DNA of 52,377 nt from an uncultured Acidobacteriia bacterium (lineage in GTDB: Bacteria; Acidobacteriota; Terriglobia; Bryobacterales; Bryobacteraceae): assembly GCA_903881085.1 (NCBI GenBank), contig CAIRSA010000286.1, positions 1-52,377 of the forward strand, in the 5' to 3' direction. How positions within the stretch are numbered: position 1 is the stretch's first letter; each line of letters starts with the position of its first letter. The position numbers were made by a program, and so were the translations under genes. The notes under the pieces are model-generated. The model worked only from the letters and a program-made list of their open reading frames with translations. It ran no database searches and was not told the origin of the DNA. Positions 17,955 through 27,557 of this stretch are shown piece after piece.

Positions 17955-17984
17955 TTGCTATTGGCGACGCTGTTTCTATATAGT
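17955..17984 (+). promoter_or_regulatory. Candidate promoter of the DUF1592-DUF1552-ankyrin operon
   Basis: TTGCTA (17955-17960) and TATAGT (17979-17984) are 18 bases apart, matching consensus at 4 of 6 and 5 of 6 positions. The -10 ends nine bases before the ATG at 17994, so a 5' leader would be only a few bases. No Shine-Dalgarno sequence is seen. Confidence 0.5.
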
Positions 17985-17993
17985 TACTGAATC

Positions 17994-20321
17994 ATGATTT
18001 TGCGCCCGCGTTGGGAGTCTTTTGCGCTTTTTGCCCTGTTAGCAGCGCCTTCGGTGCATGCGGCGGCCGCGCCTGCTCCTGAAACATTACAGAAGTTTTG
18101 TGTCGCCTGCCATAATGCGAAAAACAAAGCGGGTGGTTTCGCAATCGATTCGCTGCTGTCTGACGATGTTAGCCGCCATGCAGAGCAGTGGGAAAAAGTT
18201 GTGCGGCGCATGCGGGCACGCTACATGCCGCCGATCGGTTTGCCACGGCCTGACGAAAAAACCTACGAGGCCGTCAGCGCATCGCTGGAAGCAAGCCTGG
18301 ATGCGGCAGCGCGAGTAAAGCCCAACCCTGGCCGAGTCGATACATTCCGTCGCATGAATCGTAGCGAATATCAGAACACAATTCGTGATTTGCTGGCTGT
18401 CGAGGTGGACGTTGCGGCGCTGCTGCCGGCCGATGAGTCGGGCCATGGCTTCGACAATGTGACGGTGACCGATCTATCGCCTGCATTATTGGAACGTTAT
18501 GTTGGCGCGGCGAAAAAGATAAGCCGCCTTGTGGTTGGAATCCCTCCGCGCTCGGTTGGAGGCGATACGGTGCAGCTTCCTCCCGATCTGACGCAGGAAG
18601 AGCACATGAACCAACTGCCGCTGGGCACACGCGGCGGAACGTTTGTGCGCTACTACTTTCCGCTCGATGCAGAATACGAAATTCAGGTGCGGTTGGCGCG
18701 CGACCGCAACGAACACGTGGAGGGCCTGAGCAAACCGCACGACGTGGAAGTGCTGATTGACGGCGAGCGCGTCAAGTTGTTCAAAGTAGCGCCACCCACC
18801 GACCGCAGCGATCACGCCAGCGTGGACCAGAAATTGAACGTGCGGCTGGCGGTAAAAGCGGGGCCGCATATTGTGGCTGCAGCATTTCCAAAGATGCCTT
18901 CCACCTTGCTTGAAACGGAGCGCCAGCCCTACCAGGCGCACTTCAATATGGACCGTCATCCGCGGATCACACCAGCGGTTTATACCTTGACCGTAAATGG
19001 CCCGTACGATGTGAAAGGCCCCGGCGATACGCCGAGCCGGCGCAAACTTTTCGTCTGCAAACCTGCGCCTGGCAATGAAGATGCCTGCGCGAAACAGATT
19101 CTGTCGCGAGTGATGCGACTGGCGTACAGGCGTCCCGTGAACGACGAAGACCTGCGCGCACCGATGAAGTTCTTCCGCGAAGCCAAGCACGAAGGCTTCG
19201 ATCACGGCGTGGAAATGGCAGTAGCGTCGGTGCTGGTAAGTCCAGAGTTTTTGTTCCGTGTGGAGCGCGATCCGGCGGGACTTGCGGCAGGCGAGGCCTA
19301 TCGCATCAGTGATCTCGAACTCGCCACGCGATTGTCGTTTTTCCTTTGGAGCAGCATCCCTGACGAGCCGTTGCTCGCCGCCGCCACAAGCGGCAAACTG
19401 CGCACGCCCGCAGTCATGCAAGCGCAGGTGCGGCGCATGTTGGCCGATCCGAAATCGAAAGCGCTGGGCACGAACTTCGCAGGCCAGTGGCTGCGACTGC
19501 GCAGTCTCGCCGCCATCACGCCCGACATGCGTGGCTTCCCCGATTTCGACGACAATCTGCGGCAGGCCTTCCGCACGGAAACAGAAATGTTGTTTGAGAC
19601 GGTGGTGCGTGAAGACCACAGCGTGCTCGATCTGTTGAGCGCCAAATTCACGTTCTTGAATGAACGTCTGGCCAAGCACTACGGCATCCCGAACATCTAC
19701 GGCAGCCGTTTCCGGCGCGTGGAACTGGATGGCAACGAAACACGCGGCGGCTTGCTGCGCCAGGGCAGCATACTGATGGTGACCTCGTATGCCACGCGCA
19801 CATCGCCCGTGATTCGCGGCAAGTGGATTTTGGAAAACCTGCTGGGCACTGCCCCTCCCCCGCCGCCCGCGATGGTTCCGGCGCTGCGTGAAAATGCAAG
19901 CGGCGCGAAGTTTCTTTCCATGCGCGAACGCATGGCAGAGCATCGCGCAAATCCCGCGTGTTCCGGTTGCCACCAATTGATGGACCCGGTAGGCTTCTCG
20001 CTGGAAAACTACGACGCAGTGGGCCGCTGGCGCGTGGCTGAGGAAGGCAAACATCTCGACACCGCGGGCGGGCTACCCGATGGGCGCAAATTCAACGGCG
20101 CCGATGGCCTGCAAAAAGCACTGCTTGACCGGCCCGATCTGTTCGCCCAAACGCTGGCAGAAAAGCTGCTCACCTACGCGCTCGGCCGCGGCGTGGAATA
20201 CTACGATGCACCGGCCATCCGCAAGATCACCAGCGGTGCGAAAATAAAAGGATATACCTTTTCGTCGTTTATCGACGGAATTGCCAGCAGTGAACCGTTT
20301 CAGATGAGGAGGTCACAATGA
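17994..20321 (+). CDS. DUF1592-type multidomain secreted protein with two CxxCH motifs
   Basis: 775 residues with a signal peptide ending near VHAAAA. The order of domains follows the large planctomycete/acidobacterial family: a cytochrome-c-like segment with CVACH (Cys36, Cys39, His40), DUF1587 (VDTFRRMNRSEYQNTIRDL), a beta-rich insert, DUF1595 (RVMRLAYRRPVNDEDL), DUF1592 (YRISDLELATRLSFFLWSS), DUF1588 (TRGGLLRQGSILMVTSYAT) and DUF1585 near the C-terminus (LPDGRKFNG through LLTYALGRGVEYYD). A second CxxCH, CSGCH in NPACSGCHQLMDP, is found before DUF1585. Covalent haem at both sites is an inference. The gene shares ATGA with the DUF1552 gene, its usual partner. The biochemical role of the pair is not established, though a periplasmic redox role is often assumed. 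Confidence 0.94.
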   Translation: MILRPRWESFALFALLAAPSVHAAAAPAPETLQKFCVACHNAKNKAGGFAIDSLLSDDVSRHAEQWEKVVRRMRARYMPPIGLPRPDEKTYEAVSASLEASLDAAARVKPNPGRVDTFRRMNRSEYQNTIRDLLAVEVDVAALLPADESGHGFDNVTVTDLSPALLERYVGAAKKISRLVVGIPPRSVGGDTVQLPPDLTQEEHMNQLPLGTRGGTFVRYYFPLDAEYEIQVRLARDRNEHVEGLSKPHDVEVLIDGERVKLFKVAPPTDRSDHASVDQKLNVRLAVKAGPHIVAAAFPKMPSTLLETERQPYQAHFNMDRHPRITPAVYTLTVNGPYDVKGPGDTPSRRKLFVCKPAPGNEDACAKQILSRVMRLAYRRPVNDEDLRAPMKFFREAKHEGFDHGVEMAVASVLVSPEFLFRVERDPAGLAAGEAYRISDLELATRLSFFLWSSIPDEPLLAAATSGKLRTPAVMQAQVRRMLADPKSKALGTNFAGQWLRLRSLAAITPDMRGFPDFDDNLRQAFRTETEMLFETVVREDHSVLDLLSAKFTFLNERLAKHYGIPNIYGSRFRRVELDGNETRGGLLRQGSILMVTSYATRTSPVIRGKWILENLLGTAPPPPPAMVPALRENASGAKFLSMRERMAEHRANPACSGCHQLMDPVGFSLENYDAVGRWRVAEEGKHLDTAGGLPDGRKFNGADGLQKALLDRPDLFAQTLAEKLLTYALGRGVEYYDAPAIRKITSGAKIKGYTFSSFIDGIASSEPFQMRRSQ

Positions 20322-21658
20322 TCGTTTCGAAGAAGGCGCTACCGCGCCGCACAGTTCTGCGTGGGTTGGGCGCATCGTTGGCGCTGCCGCTGCTCGACGC
20401 GATGATTCCATCGATGACCGCGCTGGCGGCTACACCTGCCAATCCCGTCCGCCGCCTGGGATATGTGTACATCCCAATGGGCGCAAATCAGGGCCAATGG
20501 ACGCCGCAGGGCAACGGCAAGATCAGCGAACTATCGCCGATTCTAAAATCGCTTGCCCCCGTGCTTGATCAGGTGACGGTGCTCACCAACATGGAATTGC
20601 GCAATGCGTACCCCGGCACGCACGCGACATCGAACGCGGCGTTCCTCAGCGCGGCCACTTCGAAATGGACCGAAAGCTCCGACTACGAACTGGCGACCAC
20701 GGCTGACCAGATCGCCGCCAAACAGATCGGACAGAGTACGCGGCTGCCCTCCATCGAACTCGCCATGGACCTGCTGACCACCGTCGGCCAGTGCGATAAC
20801 GGCTACGCCTGCGTCTATCAAAACAATTTGTCCTGGTCGTCGCCCACCACGCCGCTGCCCTCGGAAGCCCATCCGCGCATTGCCTTCGAACGATTGTTCG
20901 GCGATGGCGGCAGCACTGCCGAACGCCGAGCTGAGTTGAAAAAAGATGCGAGCCTGCTCGACTGGGTGAGCGAAGACATCTCTCGCCTGCGCGGCAAGCT
21001 GGGACCTGAAGACCGCAATCGCGTGGCGCAGTATCTGGACAGCGTGCGCGAAGTGGAGCGCCGCATCCAACGCGCCGAAGCGGCCGCCGCGGATTCGCAC
21101 ATGCCCGATCTGGACCGCCCAGTGGGCGTGCCCGCATCCTATGCCGATCACGCCAAATTGATGTTCGATCTGCAGGTGCTGGCCTTCCAGGGCGACGTAA
21201 CACGAGTGGTGACATTCCAACTGGCGCGCGAAACCAGCACGCGCACGTATCCGGAAATCGGCGTGTCAGACCCGCACCATCCGCTGACACATCATCGCAA
21301 CGATCCTGAAAAGATGGCGCGACTGGCGAAGGTGAATGCCTTCCACGTCTCGCTGTTCGCGTACTTCCTGGAAAAGATGAAGGCGACCAAGGAAGGCAAT
21401 GGCACGCTGCTTGATCACTCTCTATATCTTTACGGCAGCGGCATGGGCAACCCCGATCTGCACGATCACGTAAACCTGCCGACAATCGTCGCCGGCGGAG
21501 CTGGCCGCTTCAAAGGCGGAGGCATTGTGCGGTACGCCGAACCGACTCCGCTGGCGAATTTGCATCTCACACTGCTCGACCGCGTGGGAGTGAAGATCGA
21601 TCGCTTCGCCGATAGCAAAGGCAAGATTCAGGAACTGGCCGAGCCGCTCGCACTGTAA
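20318..21658 (+). CDS. DUF1552 domain protein, Tat-type signal
   Basis: 446 residues. PRRTVLRGLGASLALPLLDAM is the characteristic opening: a twin-arginine-like signal with RR and a hydrophobic stretch. It is followed by the family motifs RRLGYVYIPMGANQGQW, THATSNAAFLSA and, near the end, YLYGSGMGNPDLHDHVNLPTI. The fold resembles DUF1501/sulfatase-like alkaline-phosphatase relatives. It overlaps the DUF1592 gene by four bases and the ankyrin gene by one, so it is translationally coupled on both sides. It is exported and presumably acts with the DUF1592 protein. No activity is known. Confidence 0.93.
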   Translation: MIVSKKALPRRTVLRGLGASLALPLLDAMIPSMTALAATPANPVRRLGYVYIPMGANQGQWTPQGNGKISELSPILKSLAPVLDQVTVLTNMELRNAYPGTHATSNAAFLSAATSKWTESSDYELATTADQIAAKQIGQSTRLPSIELAMDLLTTVGQCDNGYACVYQNNLSWSSPTTPLPSEAHPRIAFERLFGDGGSTAERRAELKKDASLLDWVSEDISRLRGKLGPEDRNRVAQYLDSVREVERRIQRAEAAAADSHMPDLDRPVGVPASYADHAKLMFDLQVLAFQGDVTRVVTFQLARETSTRTYPEIGVSDPHHPLTHHRNDPEKMARLAKVNAFHVSLFAYFLEKMKATKEGNGTLLDHSLYLYGSGMGNPDLHDHVNLPTIVAGGAGRFKGGGIVRYAEPTPLANLHLTLLDRVGVKIDRFADSKGKIQELAEPLAL

Positions 21659-23145
21659 TGAGGACGTACTTTCTAGCTGTAGTTGCGATGGCCGCAAGTG
21701 GCTGGGCGGATGGCGCGCGCCAGTCGCCATTGGCGGATGCGGCGCAGAAGCCCGACGCCGCTGGGGTGCAACTGCTAATCAACAAGCACGCCGACGTGAA
21801 CGCCGCACAGGCCGATGGAACAACGGCACTGCACTGGGCGGCCTACCATGACGATGCGAAGATGGCGCAGGCATTGCTAACGGCAAAGGCGAACGTAAGC
21901 TCCGCGAATCGATATGGCGTCACACCGCTTTCACTCGCCTGCACAAACGGCAGCGCGAAAATGATTGCCCTGTTGCTCAAAGCCGGCGGAGATGCCAACA
22001 GTGCCTTGCCAGGCGGCGAAACGGCCTTGATGACGGCATCGCGAACAGGCATGGCCGAAGCAGTAAAAGTGCTGCTCGAACACGGCGCGAAAGTAGAAGA
22101 GAAGGAAACCAGCCGCGGCCAGACCGCACTGATGTGGGCTGCGGCCGAAGGCAACGTCGCCGTGATCGAACTGCTGTTGAAAGCAGGCGCTGATCTGCAT
22201 GCGAAGCTTTCGTCTGGCTATACACCGCTGTTGTTCGCGGTGCGCGAAGGCCGCAAGGAAGCAGTTGCGGCGCTGCTGAAAGCGGGCGCGGATGTAAACG
22301 AGACAGTGGTTGCGACGAGCGGAAAAGGCCGCATCGCCGCGGCACCCAAGGCCGGCACTAGCGCTTTGATTCTAGCCGCGGCGAATGGGCACTATGAGCT
22401 GGCATCTTTCATTCTTGATAAGGGTGCCGACCCGAACGCGATTGGGCCGGGCTATTCGGCTCTTCATGTGGTGACGAATGTTCGCAAGCCGGGAGTGGGC
22501 GACAACGATCCGCCTCCCGACGGCTCGGGAAACATGACCAGCCTGGAATTCGTACGCAAGCTGATTGCCAAGGGCGCAAACATCAATCTGCGCATGACGA
22601 AGAAAGTGAATCTTGGATTAACCAGCTTGAACACCAACGGCGCAACCGCGTACTTTCTTGCAGCGAAGACATCCGATGCCGAGTTGATGCAGTTGCTCAA
22701 ATCATTGGGCGCCGATGCAACGATTCCGAATGAGGACAACTCCACGCCATTGATGGCAGTGGCTGGCCTTGGAACGCGCTCACCGGGTGAAGATGCAGGC
22801 ACGGAAAGCGAAGTGCTGGAAGCGTTGCAGGTCGCGATGGATCACGGTGCGAAGATAGACGCGGTGGACAACAATGGCGAAACCGCCATGCATGCCGCTG
22901 CCTATAAAAATCATCCGAAGGCGGTTTTGTTTTTGGCTGCCCATGGCGCGGATATCAAGATCTGGAACAAGAAGAACCGGTTTGGCTGGACGCCACTGCG
23001 CATCGCGGAGGGTTACCGCTTCGGAAATTTCAAGCCATCTCCGGATACCATCGCCGCATTTCATCAAGTGATGAAGGAACGCGGCGTAGAGCCGGTCTCG
23101 GAGCCAACCGGCTCAGGCGATCCGAATTGGAAACCGGCGCCGTAA
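21658..23145 (+). CDS. Exported ankyrin-repeat protein
   Basis: 495 residues starting at the ATG in TAATG that overlaps the DUF1552 stop. A short signal peptide (MRTYFLAVVAMAASGWADG) precedes about ten ankyrin repeats. Clear units include DGTTALHWAAYHDDAKMAQ, YGVTPLSLACTNGSAKMIA, GETALMTASRTGMAEAV, GQTALMWAAAEGNVAVIEL and NGETAMHAAAYKNHPKAV. The final part ends in a proline-rich tail. Ankyrin stacks bind other proteins, so it is probably the periplasmic scaffold of the DUF1592/DUF1552 system. The gene that follows lies on the other strand after a 195-base gap, in which I see nothing convincing. Confidence 0.92.
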   Translation: MRTYFLAVVAMAASGWADGARQSPLADAAQKPDAAGVQLLINKHADVNAAQADGTTALHWAAYHDDAKMAQALLTAKANVSSANRYGVTPLSLACTNGSAKMIALLLKAGGDANSALPGGETALMTASRTGMAEAVKVLLEHGAKVEEKETSRGQTALMWAAAEGNVAVIELLLKAGADLHAKLSSGYTPLLFAVREGRKEAVAALLKAGADVNETVVATSGKGRIAAAPKAGTSALILAAANGHYELASFILDKGADPNAIGPGYSALHVVTNVRKPGVGDNDPPPDGSGNMTSLEFVRKLIAKGANINLRMTKKVNLGLTSLNTNGATAYFLAAKTSDAELMQLLKSLGADATIPNEDNSTPLMAVAGLGTRSPGEDAGTESEVLEALQVAMDHGAKIDAVDNNGETAMHAAAYKNHPKAVLFLAAHGADIKIWNKKNRFGWTPLRIAEGYRFGNFKPSPDTIAAFHQVMKERGVEPVSEPTGSGDPNWKPAP

Positions 23146-23340
23146 CCGTCCAAGCGTTGGGCACCCTACGATTTGAACTGCGCCACGGGTATACAACCCG
23201 GATTGTCCCCCTGCAAGCTCGATAGAATATTCCCCTTACCGGCACCTCCGTCATCTCCAGCACATCGCACCAGATTTCGCGCTCCGCCTTTTGCAGAGCC
23301 GGCTCGGCCACGCGCGCGGCGGAACTTTCCAGCCCGCTCG

Positions 23341-25872
23341 CTACCATAAAAAGGGATCTTTCATTGGGAGAAGACTGGCTGCGGCGTGCGTTGACGGACG
23401 GGGCCGGCGATTGATAACGGCGGCGCCGAGCAACTTGCGTACACGCTTTTCCGCATTGACATAGGCCGGTCCGCATTGCGAGTAAATTTGCGCCGAAAGT
23501 TCCAGCGCTGTGCGCGCTTCGCCAAACCGGTTCTGCTTCTGAAGCACAACACCGAGTCCCATTAGCGATTCGGCACGCCGCGAATCCAGTTCCGCAAGGT
23601 GTGCCGCATCAACGGCGGCCAGGGCTTCGCGCGCGTAGTCTTCCGCTTCTTTCAACCGCCCTGCCTGGCACATCACCGTCGCAGCGGCGCGATAGGCGCT
23701 CCAGGCGGAAAAAGAGGGAACGGGCAGGCTCTTGTGGATGATGGGCATTGCCTCGGCGATCTGCTGTTCGGCCTGCACCAATTCGCCACTCAGAGAGCGA
23801 TATCGAGCCCAATCTGCTTTGACCACTTGGAGGTCGATGTTGTTTGAGGAAAGCAGTTTGTTCAGAACTTCAAACCGCTGGCGCGCGAACTCCGCAGCCT
23901 GCGGATATTGTTCCTGCCTGGATTTGATCAATTGCAGCCAGAACAGGGCGTTTGATTCCCAACGCCCGCCTGGAGCCTCCTTGCGCCCGGTGGTTAGCGC
24001 CTCTTGAAATAGCGCCTCCGCTTCCGTTGTCTTCCCTTGACCGAGCAACAACCCGCCCAGATCATTCATCGCCGCAGCCAGACTTACTCTTGAAATCGAG
24101 CTGTCGCGGCGGGCCAGCGCAATAATCTCAACGAGCATGGATTGCGCTTCCGTCTTGCGCGTTTGCAGGAAAGTACCCAGCAGGCGGGCATAGAGATACT
24201 TGACGCCGAATACGTGGGCAGGCTTGGCGCGCGAGCCCAGCGCATTGAGATGAACCATGGCGCGGTCGAGCAGCGCCAGCGCATCGTTATAACGGGCGTC
24301 CTGCATGGCATTCACTTCCAACGCCTGCAAGACGCGGGCAGCCTCCTGGTGTTCGCCATACCGCTCGAAGATCTCCAATGCGCGTTGCAGTTGATCTTTG
24401 GCCTTTTGACGGCGGTCGATAGCGGAATAGCTTTCGCCCAAACTGCGCCGAAGCGTGGCTTCGAGCAGCGGATCGGAGTTCCAGCGTTGCTGCAGGCGCT
24501 GCTCGGCGGCGTCGAGCATTTGGGCCACGGTGAACCGCTCCGGATCGAATTTGCTCCCGCTGCTCGACCCAAGCATCTCAGACAGGAACTCGTTCAGCTT
24601 TTCCGTTTTCGCCGCTTCGGTTCGCGTCAGCGCGGCCTGGTGGTAAGCGATGATCGCCGATGCCGAAAGACCGGCCACAACCACTGCCGCCGTGGCTACC
24701 GGCAACCAGTGGCGCCGCAGAAACTTGCTTAAGCGATACCCGGCTGTCTGCGGACGCGCCAGGACGGGGTTGCCGTCCAGATAACGCCCGATGTCGGCAG
24801 CCATGTCAGCCACGGACTGGTACCGCGCCTGGTCCCTACCTTCCAAAGCCTTTCCAACAATGGCTTCCAGGTCGCCCTCCAGTTGACGGCGCAAACGTTC
24901 GCCCGATGTCGCGCGCGCAGTCGCGGCCTCCTCAGTTACGCCGGCTGAAAGCAGTTTCGGACTGGTATCGCCACAAGCGCGGCTCACCTCGCTGACAACC
25001 GATATCTGCGTTCCAAAAGGAGCCGTACCGGCAAGCAATTCATAGAGCACTACGCCCAACGAATAGACGTCGGCTGCGATGCTGGCGCGTTCGCCGCGCA
25101 ACTGCTCGGGGCTGGCGTAACGTGGCGTGAGCAGGGGTGTGCGCGTGATGCTGCCGCCTTCCGGGCCATCCATCAATGCAGCCGTCCCAAAGTCAAGCAG
25201 CTTCACAATGCCTTCGCCGTTCACCATGATGTTTGAGGGCTTCAGATCGCGATGCAAGATGAGATTGCGGTGCGCGTAGCCCACCGCGTCGCATACCTGC
25301 GTGAACAGCCGCAGGCGCGCCCTTATGTCGAGCAGATGATGGTCACAGTAACAGTCGATGGCTTCGCCTTCCACGTATTCCGTGACAAGGTATGGTTCGC
25401 CCGAAGCCGCTACTCCCCCATCGAGCAGGCGCGTAATGTGCGGATGGTTGAGCGAAGCCAGCAACTGGCGCTCCGTGCGAAAGCGGCGCAGAAATTCGCT
25501 ATCGGCAAACGACGAAAGAATCGTTTTCACCGCCACTACCTGGTCAAACTGGCCGTCGTCGCGGGTGGCAAGATAGACCACGCCCATGCCGCCGCGGCCG
25601 AGCAGGCGCTGTGGGCGATAAGGACCGAAGCGTTCGGGCAGTCTGACTGTGGGCTGGGCTTCGCCGCCAGCCCGCTCTGATTGCGAAAGATCGCGGTCCT
25701 TTTCTAAAGCCGCAAGCAACGATTTCACTTCCGCGCGGACTGCCGCACTGATGCCCTGCTGCGCATCGACGTAGTCCGCAGGCGAGCGGTCTTCGCACGC
25801 CAGTGCCTCATGAAACAACGTTTCAATGGTTATCCATTGGCTCGAATTGTCAGAGCTTTGCCTCGGAGTCAT
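23341..25872 (-). CDS. Membrane Ser/Thr protein kinase with C-terminal TPR region
   Basis: I start at ATG 25872 (843 aa); the ORF to 26034 is antisense to the sigma-factor coding strand's other frames and lacks family similarity. Residues 82-360 form a Hanks-type kinase: glycine loop LGRGGMGVV (91-99), Lys116 in VAVKTI, HRDLKPSN (207-214) with catalytic Asp209, DFG at 227-229, and the SPEQL activation segment. Residues 389-410 are a single membrane helix, and the remaining 430 residues are TPR-like helical pairs outside the membrane. The start overlaps the upstream ECF sigma gene by 23 bases, a gene pair common in these genomes, suggesting the kinase tunes or is expressed with that sigma factor. 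Confidence 0.93.
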   Translation of the reverse strand: MTPRQSSDNSSQWITIETLFHEALACEDRSPADYVDAQQGISAAVRAEVKSLLAALEKDRDLSQSERAGGEAQPTVRLPERFGPYRPQRLLGRGGMGVVYLATRDDGQFDQVVAVKTILSSFADSEFLRRFRTERQLLASLNHPHITRLLDGGVAASGEPYLVTEYVEGEAIDCYCDHHLLDIRARLRLFTQVCDAVGYAHRNLILHRDLKPSNIMVNGEGIVKLLDFGTAALMDGPEGGSITRTPLLTPRYASPEQLRGERASIAADVYSLGVVLYELLAGTAPFGTQISVVSEVSRACGDTSPKLLSAGVTEEAATARATSGERLRRQLEGDLEAIVGKALEGRDQARYQSVADMAADIGRYLDGNPVLARPQTAGYRLSKFLRRHWLPVATAAVVVAGLSASAIIAYHQAALTRTEAAKTEKLNEFLSEMLGSSSGSKFDPERFTVAQMLDAAEQRLQQRWNSDPLLEATLRRSLGESYSAIDRRQKAKDQLQRALEIFERYGEHQEAARVLQALEVNAMQDARYNDALALLDRAMVHLNALGSRAKPAHVFGVKYLYARLLGTFLQTRKTEAQSMLVEIIALARRDSSISRVSLAAAMNDLGGLLLGQGKTTEAEALFQEALTTGRKEAPGGRWESNALFWLQLIKSRQEQYPQAAEFARQRFEVLNKLLSSNNIDLQVVKADWARYRSLSGELVQAEQQIAEAMPIIHKSLPVPSFSAWSAYRAAATVMCQAGRLKEAEDYAREALAAVDAAHLAELDSRRAESLMGLGVVLQKQNRFGEARTALELSAQIYSQCGPAYVNAEKRVRKLLGAAVINRRPRPSTHAAASLLPMKDPFLW

Positions 25873-26452
25873 GGAAGCCCTCTTCGTCCTGCCGCAGTTC
25901 CCTGCACAGCCAGGCACGGGCCATGGTGAGATCGCGATCCACCGTGGGTTTCGATACGCCAAGGATGCGCGCCGTCTCTCCGGCCGTGCAACCAAGATAA
26001 ACGCGAAGCTCCAGCACATTGGACTTGCGCGCATCCAGCGCCTCCAGCTTGGAGAGCGCCAGGTCGAGATCGATAATGTCGCTGTCTCGCGCGCCCAGCC
26101 AGGGGATGTCGTCGCTGAGCGGCAACTGCAGATCGAGACTGCGTTTCTCGCGCAGCCGGCCCTTGGCGTGGTCGGTCAGAATCCAGCGCATGGCACGGGC
26201 GCAGAAGCTGTAGAAATGCTCGCGCGTCTTCCAGCCATCGTAGTCGCCCGCCGCCAGGCGCAAATACAGTTCGTTCACCAGGGCAGTGGGTTGCAGCGTG
26301 TGGCCCGCGCGTTCGCGCCGCATGAGCGAGCCGGCCATCCGATGCAATCGCGTATAGGTGAGTTCCAGCAGATCGGGCGGCACATTGCGCTCGTCCGCGC
26401 CCCATTGCCGCAGTAATTGCGTCACGTCTCCTGCTGTTTCCGATGGCTCCAT
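25850..26452 (-). CDS. ECF-type RNA polymerase sigma factor
   Basis: 200 residues from ATG 26452 (a TTG at 26473 would add seven residues). The region-2 segment carries LTYTRLHRMAGSLMRRER and QPTALVNELYLRL, then FYSFCARAMRWILTDHAK, which are hallmarks of the sigma-70 ECF subgroup frequent in Acidobacteria and Planctomycetes. The C-terminal region 4 is a helix-turn-helix: GCTAGETARILGVSKPTVDR. No anti-sigma factor follows. Instead the gene overlaps a Ser/Thr kinase gene, the usual arrangement for this subgroup, where control is thought to run through phosphorylation. Regulon unknown. Confidence 0.93.
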   Translation of the reverse strand: MEPSETAGDVTQLLRQWGADERNVPPDLLELTYTRLHRMAGSLMRRERAGHTLQPTALVNELYLRLAAGDYDGWKTREHFYSFCARAMRWILTDHAKGRLREKRSLDLQLPLSDDIPWLGARDSDIIDLDLALSKLEALDARKSNVLELRVYLGCTAGETARILGVSKPTVDRDLTMARAWLCRELRQDEEGFHDSEAKL

Positions 26453-26533
26453 GGATCGCGCTCCGGTCCTCAAGACGGGTAAACCGCCAGTATACCGAAT
26501 GCGCGATCGAGGATAGCAGGGTCATTGAAGCCG

Positions 26534-27445
26534 TTACCTCCGCACGCGGCGCCGGATGCCGATTGCGATCAAGCCTGCCGCGGTCATGGCCCATGTGATG
26601 GGTTCGGGGGTCGAGGCGCCTCCAGTGAGAAAGACGCCGGAATCGGAGCTGAAGGCGCCGCCGGTGGGCATTGAAAGAGTGACAGTTGCCGTATTCCGGT
26701 AGTCGCAGATCATACCGGCCCCACAAGTGGTCGAGAACAACAGATTGATGGCCGTGGCATTTCCGGCTGTCACGTTGGTTGTGCCGGTGAAATCGAAACC
26801 CGTCGCGCTCTGGTTGATGTAGGAGTAGGAGGTATCATTATTTGCCCAACCAATCGGGGTCGTGGGATAAACGCCGCCAGGACCGAAAGTCGGCACCAGC
26901 GTTGTGCCGTTCGATGACTCGCTGCCGGTATAACTGGCTGCCGCGGCGCCAAGAAACCATGAGTACGATGACGTACCGCTGGTGCCGGGAAGAAGGTTCG
27001 GGGCTGACATGCTGCCGCTCATGTGAATCGTCATCGTGACCAGACCGGTATAGTTGAAATACAGCGTATCAGCCAGTTCCGTGAAGGCCGTTCCGGTGGT
27101 ATTCCCGTTAGTGGTCGCACTGACGTAATTGCGCATGGTGCCGGTGAGCAGATTCGCTGAGGAACTGACCACTGCGGCATTGCCGCTGCTATCGGTGACT
27201 TGAAGGGTTCCAAGGTTGGCCCCAAGTGAAATGGTAGTTGGGTTCACCGTTTGGTTGGCGCCCAACCCGTTAAAGAACCCGCCTGTGTTGTAGTTCGTGT
27301 TGAGATTGGAGGCCGACGCGTAATATGCGCCGGTCCCATTGGCGTAGTCCGACATCACGATCCCGTAGTGCAACGGCGCGGCCGCGGCGAATGGCGCGGC
27401 AAGCAGCGTGGCGGTCAATATCCTTGTCTTGATTGTTAACTTCAA
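26534..27445 (-). CDS. PEP-CTERM sorted secreted protein
   Basis: The start is a TTG at 27445 preceded by GGAGGA at about eight bases; it gives a proper signal peptide (KLTIKTRILTATLLAAPFAAAA), whereas the longer ORF does not. 303 residues. The mature part is rich in Gly, Asn, Ser and Thr with a beta-sandwich look. The C-terminus is TPEPITWAMTAAGLIAIGI followed by RRRVRR: a Pro-Glu-Pro motif, a membrane helix and a basic tail, the PEP-CTERM sorting signal read by exosortase. The protein is therefore probably anchored or released at the surface, often linked with exopolysaccharide. Specific function unknown. It is divergent from the sulfatase gene. Confidence 0.9.
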   Translation of the reverse strand: MKLTIKTRILTATLLAAPFAAAAPLHYGIVMSDYANGTGAYYASASNLNTNYNTGGFFNGLGANQTVNPTTISLGANLGTLQVTDSSGNAAVVSSSANLLTGTMRNYVSATTNGNTTGTAFTELADTLYFNYTGLVTMTIHMSGSMSAPNLLPGTSGTSSYSWFLGAAAASYTGSESSNGTTLVPTFGPGGVYPTTPIGWANNDTSYSYINQSATGFDFTGTTNVTAGNATAINLLFSTTCGAGMICDYRNTATVTLSMPTGGAFSSDSGVFLTGGASTPEPITWAMTAAGLIAIGIRRRVRR

Positions 27446-27541
27446 AGTGGGCTCCTCCAGAGTGGCGATTCGAGAGCTTGCGGCCCTCACTCTAAGTAGC
27501 GACACTTCAAATCGAAATGAATCAAAAATTCGAACAGCCGT

Positions 27542-27557
27542 GATAACCTGAATTATC
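27542..27557. promoter_or_regulatory. Palindrome GATAA-N6-TTATC abutting the sulfatase start
   Basis: GATAACCTGAATTATC is a perfect 5-bp inverted repeat with a 6-base centre that ends one base before the sulfatase ATG (27558). It could be an operator; the GATAAC half also resembles a -10 box. The surrounding 112-base divergent gap shows nothing else clear. Confidence 0.35.

Noticed and set aside
18486..20054. 522-codon minus-strand ORF inside the DUF1592 gene
   Set aside because: Long only because of high GC codon bias on the opposite strand; the plus strand has all DUF1587-DUF1585 motifs.
23030..23347. 105-codon minus-strand ORF starting in ATGGTAG at the kinase stop
   Set aside because: The overlapping start looks like translational coupling, but more than a third is antisense to the ankyrin gene and no family is recognised; kept only as a remote possibility.
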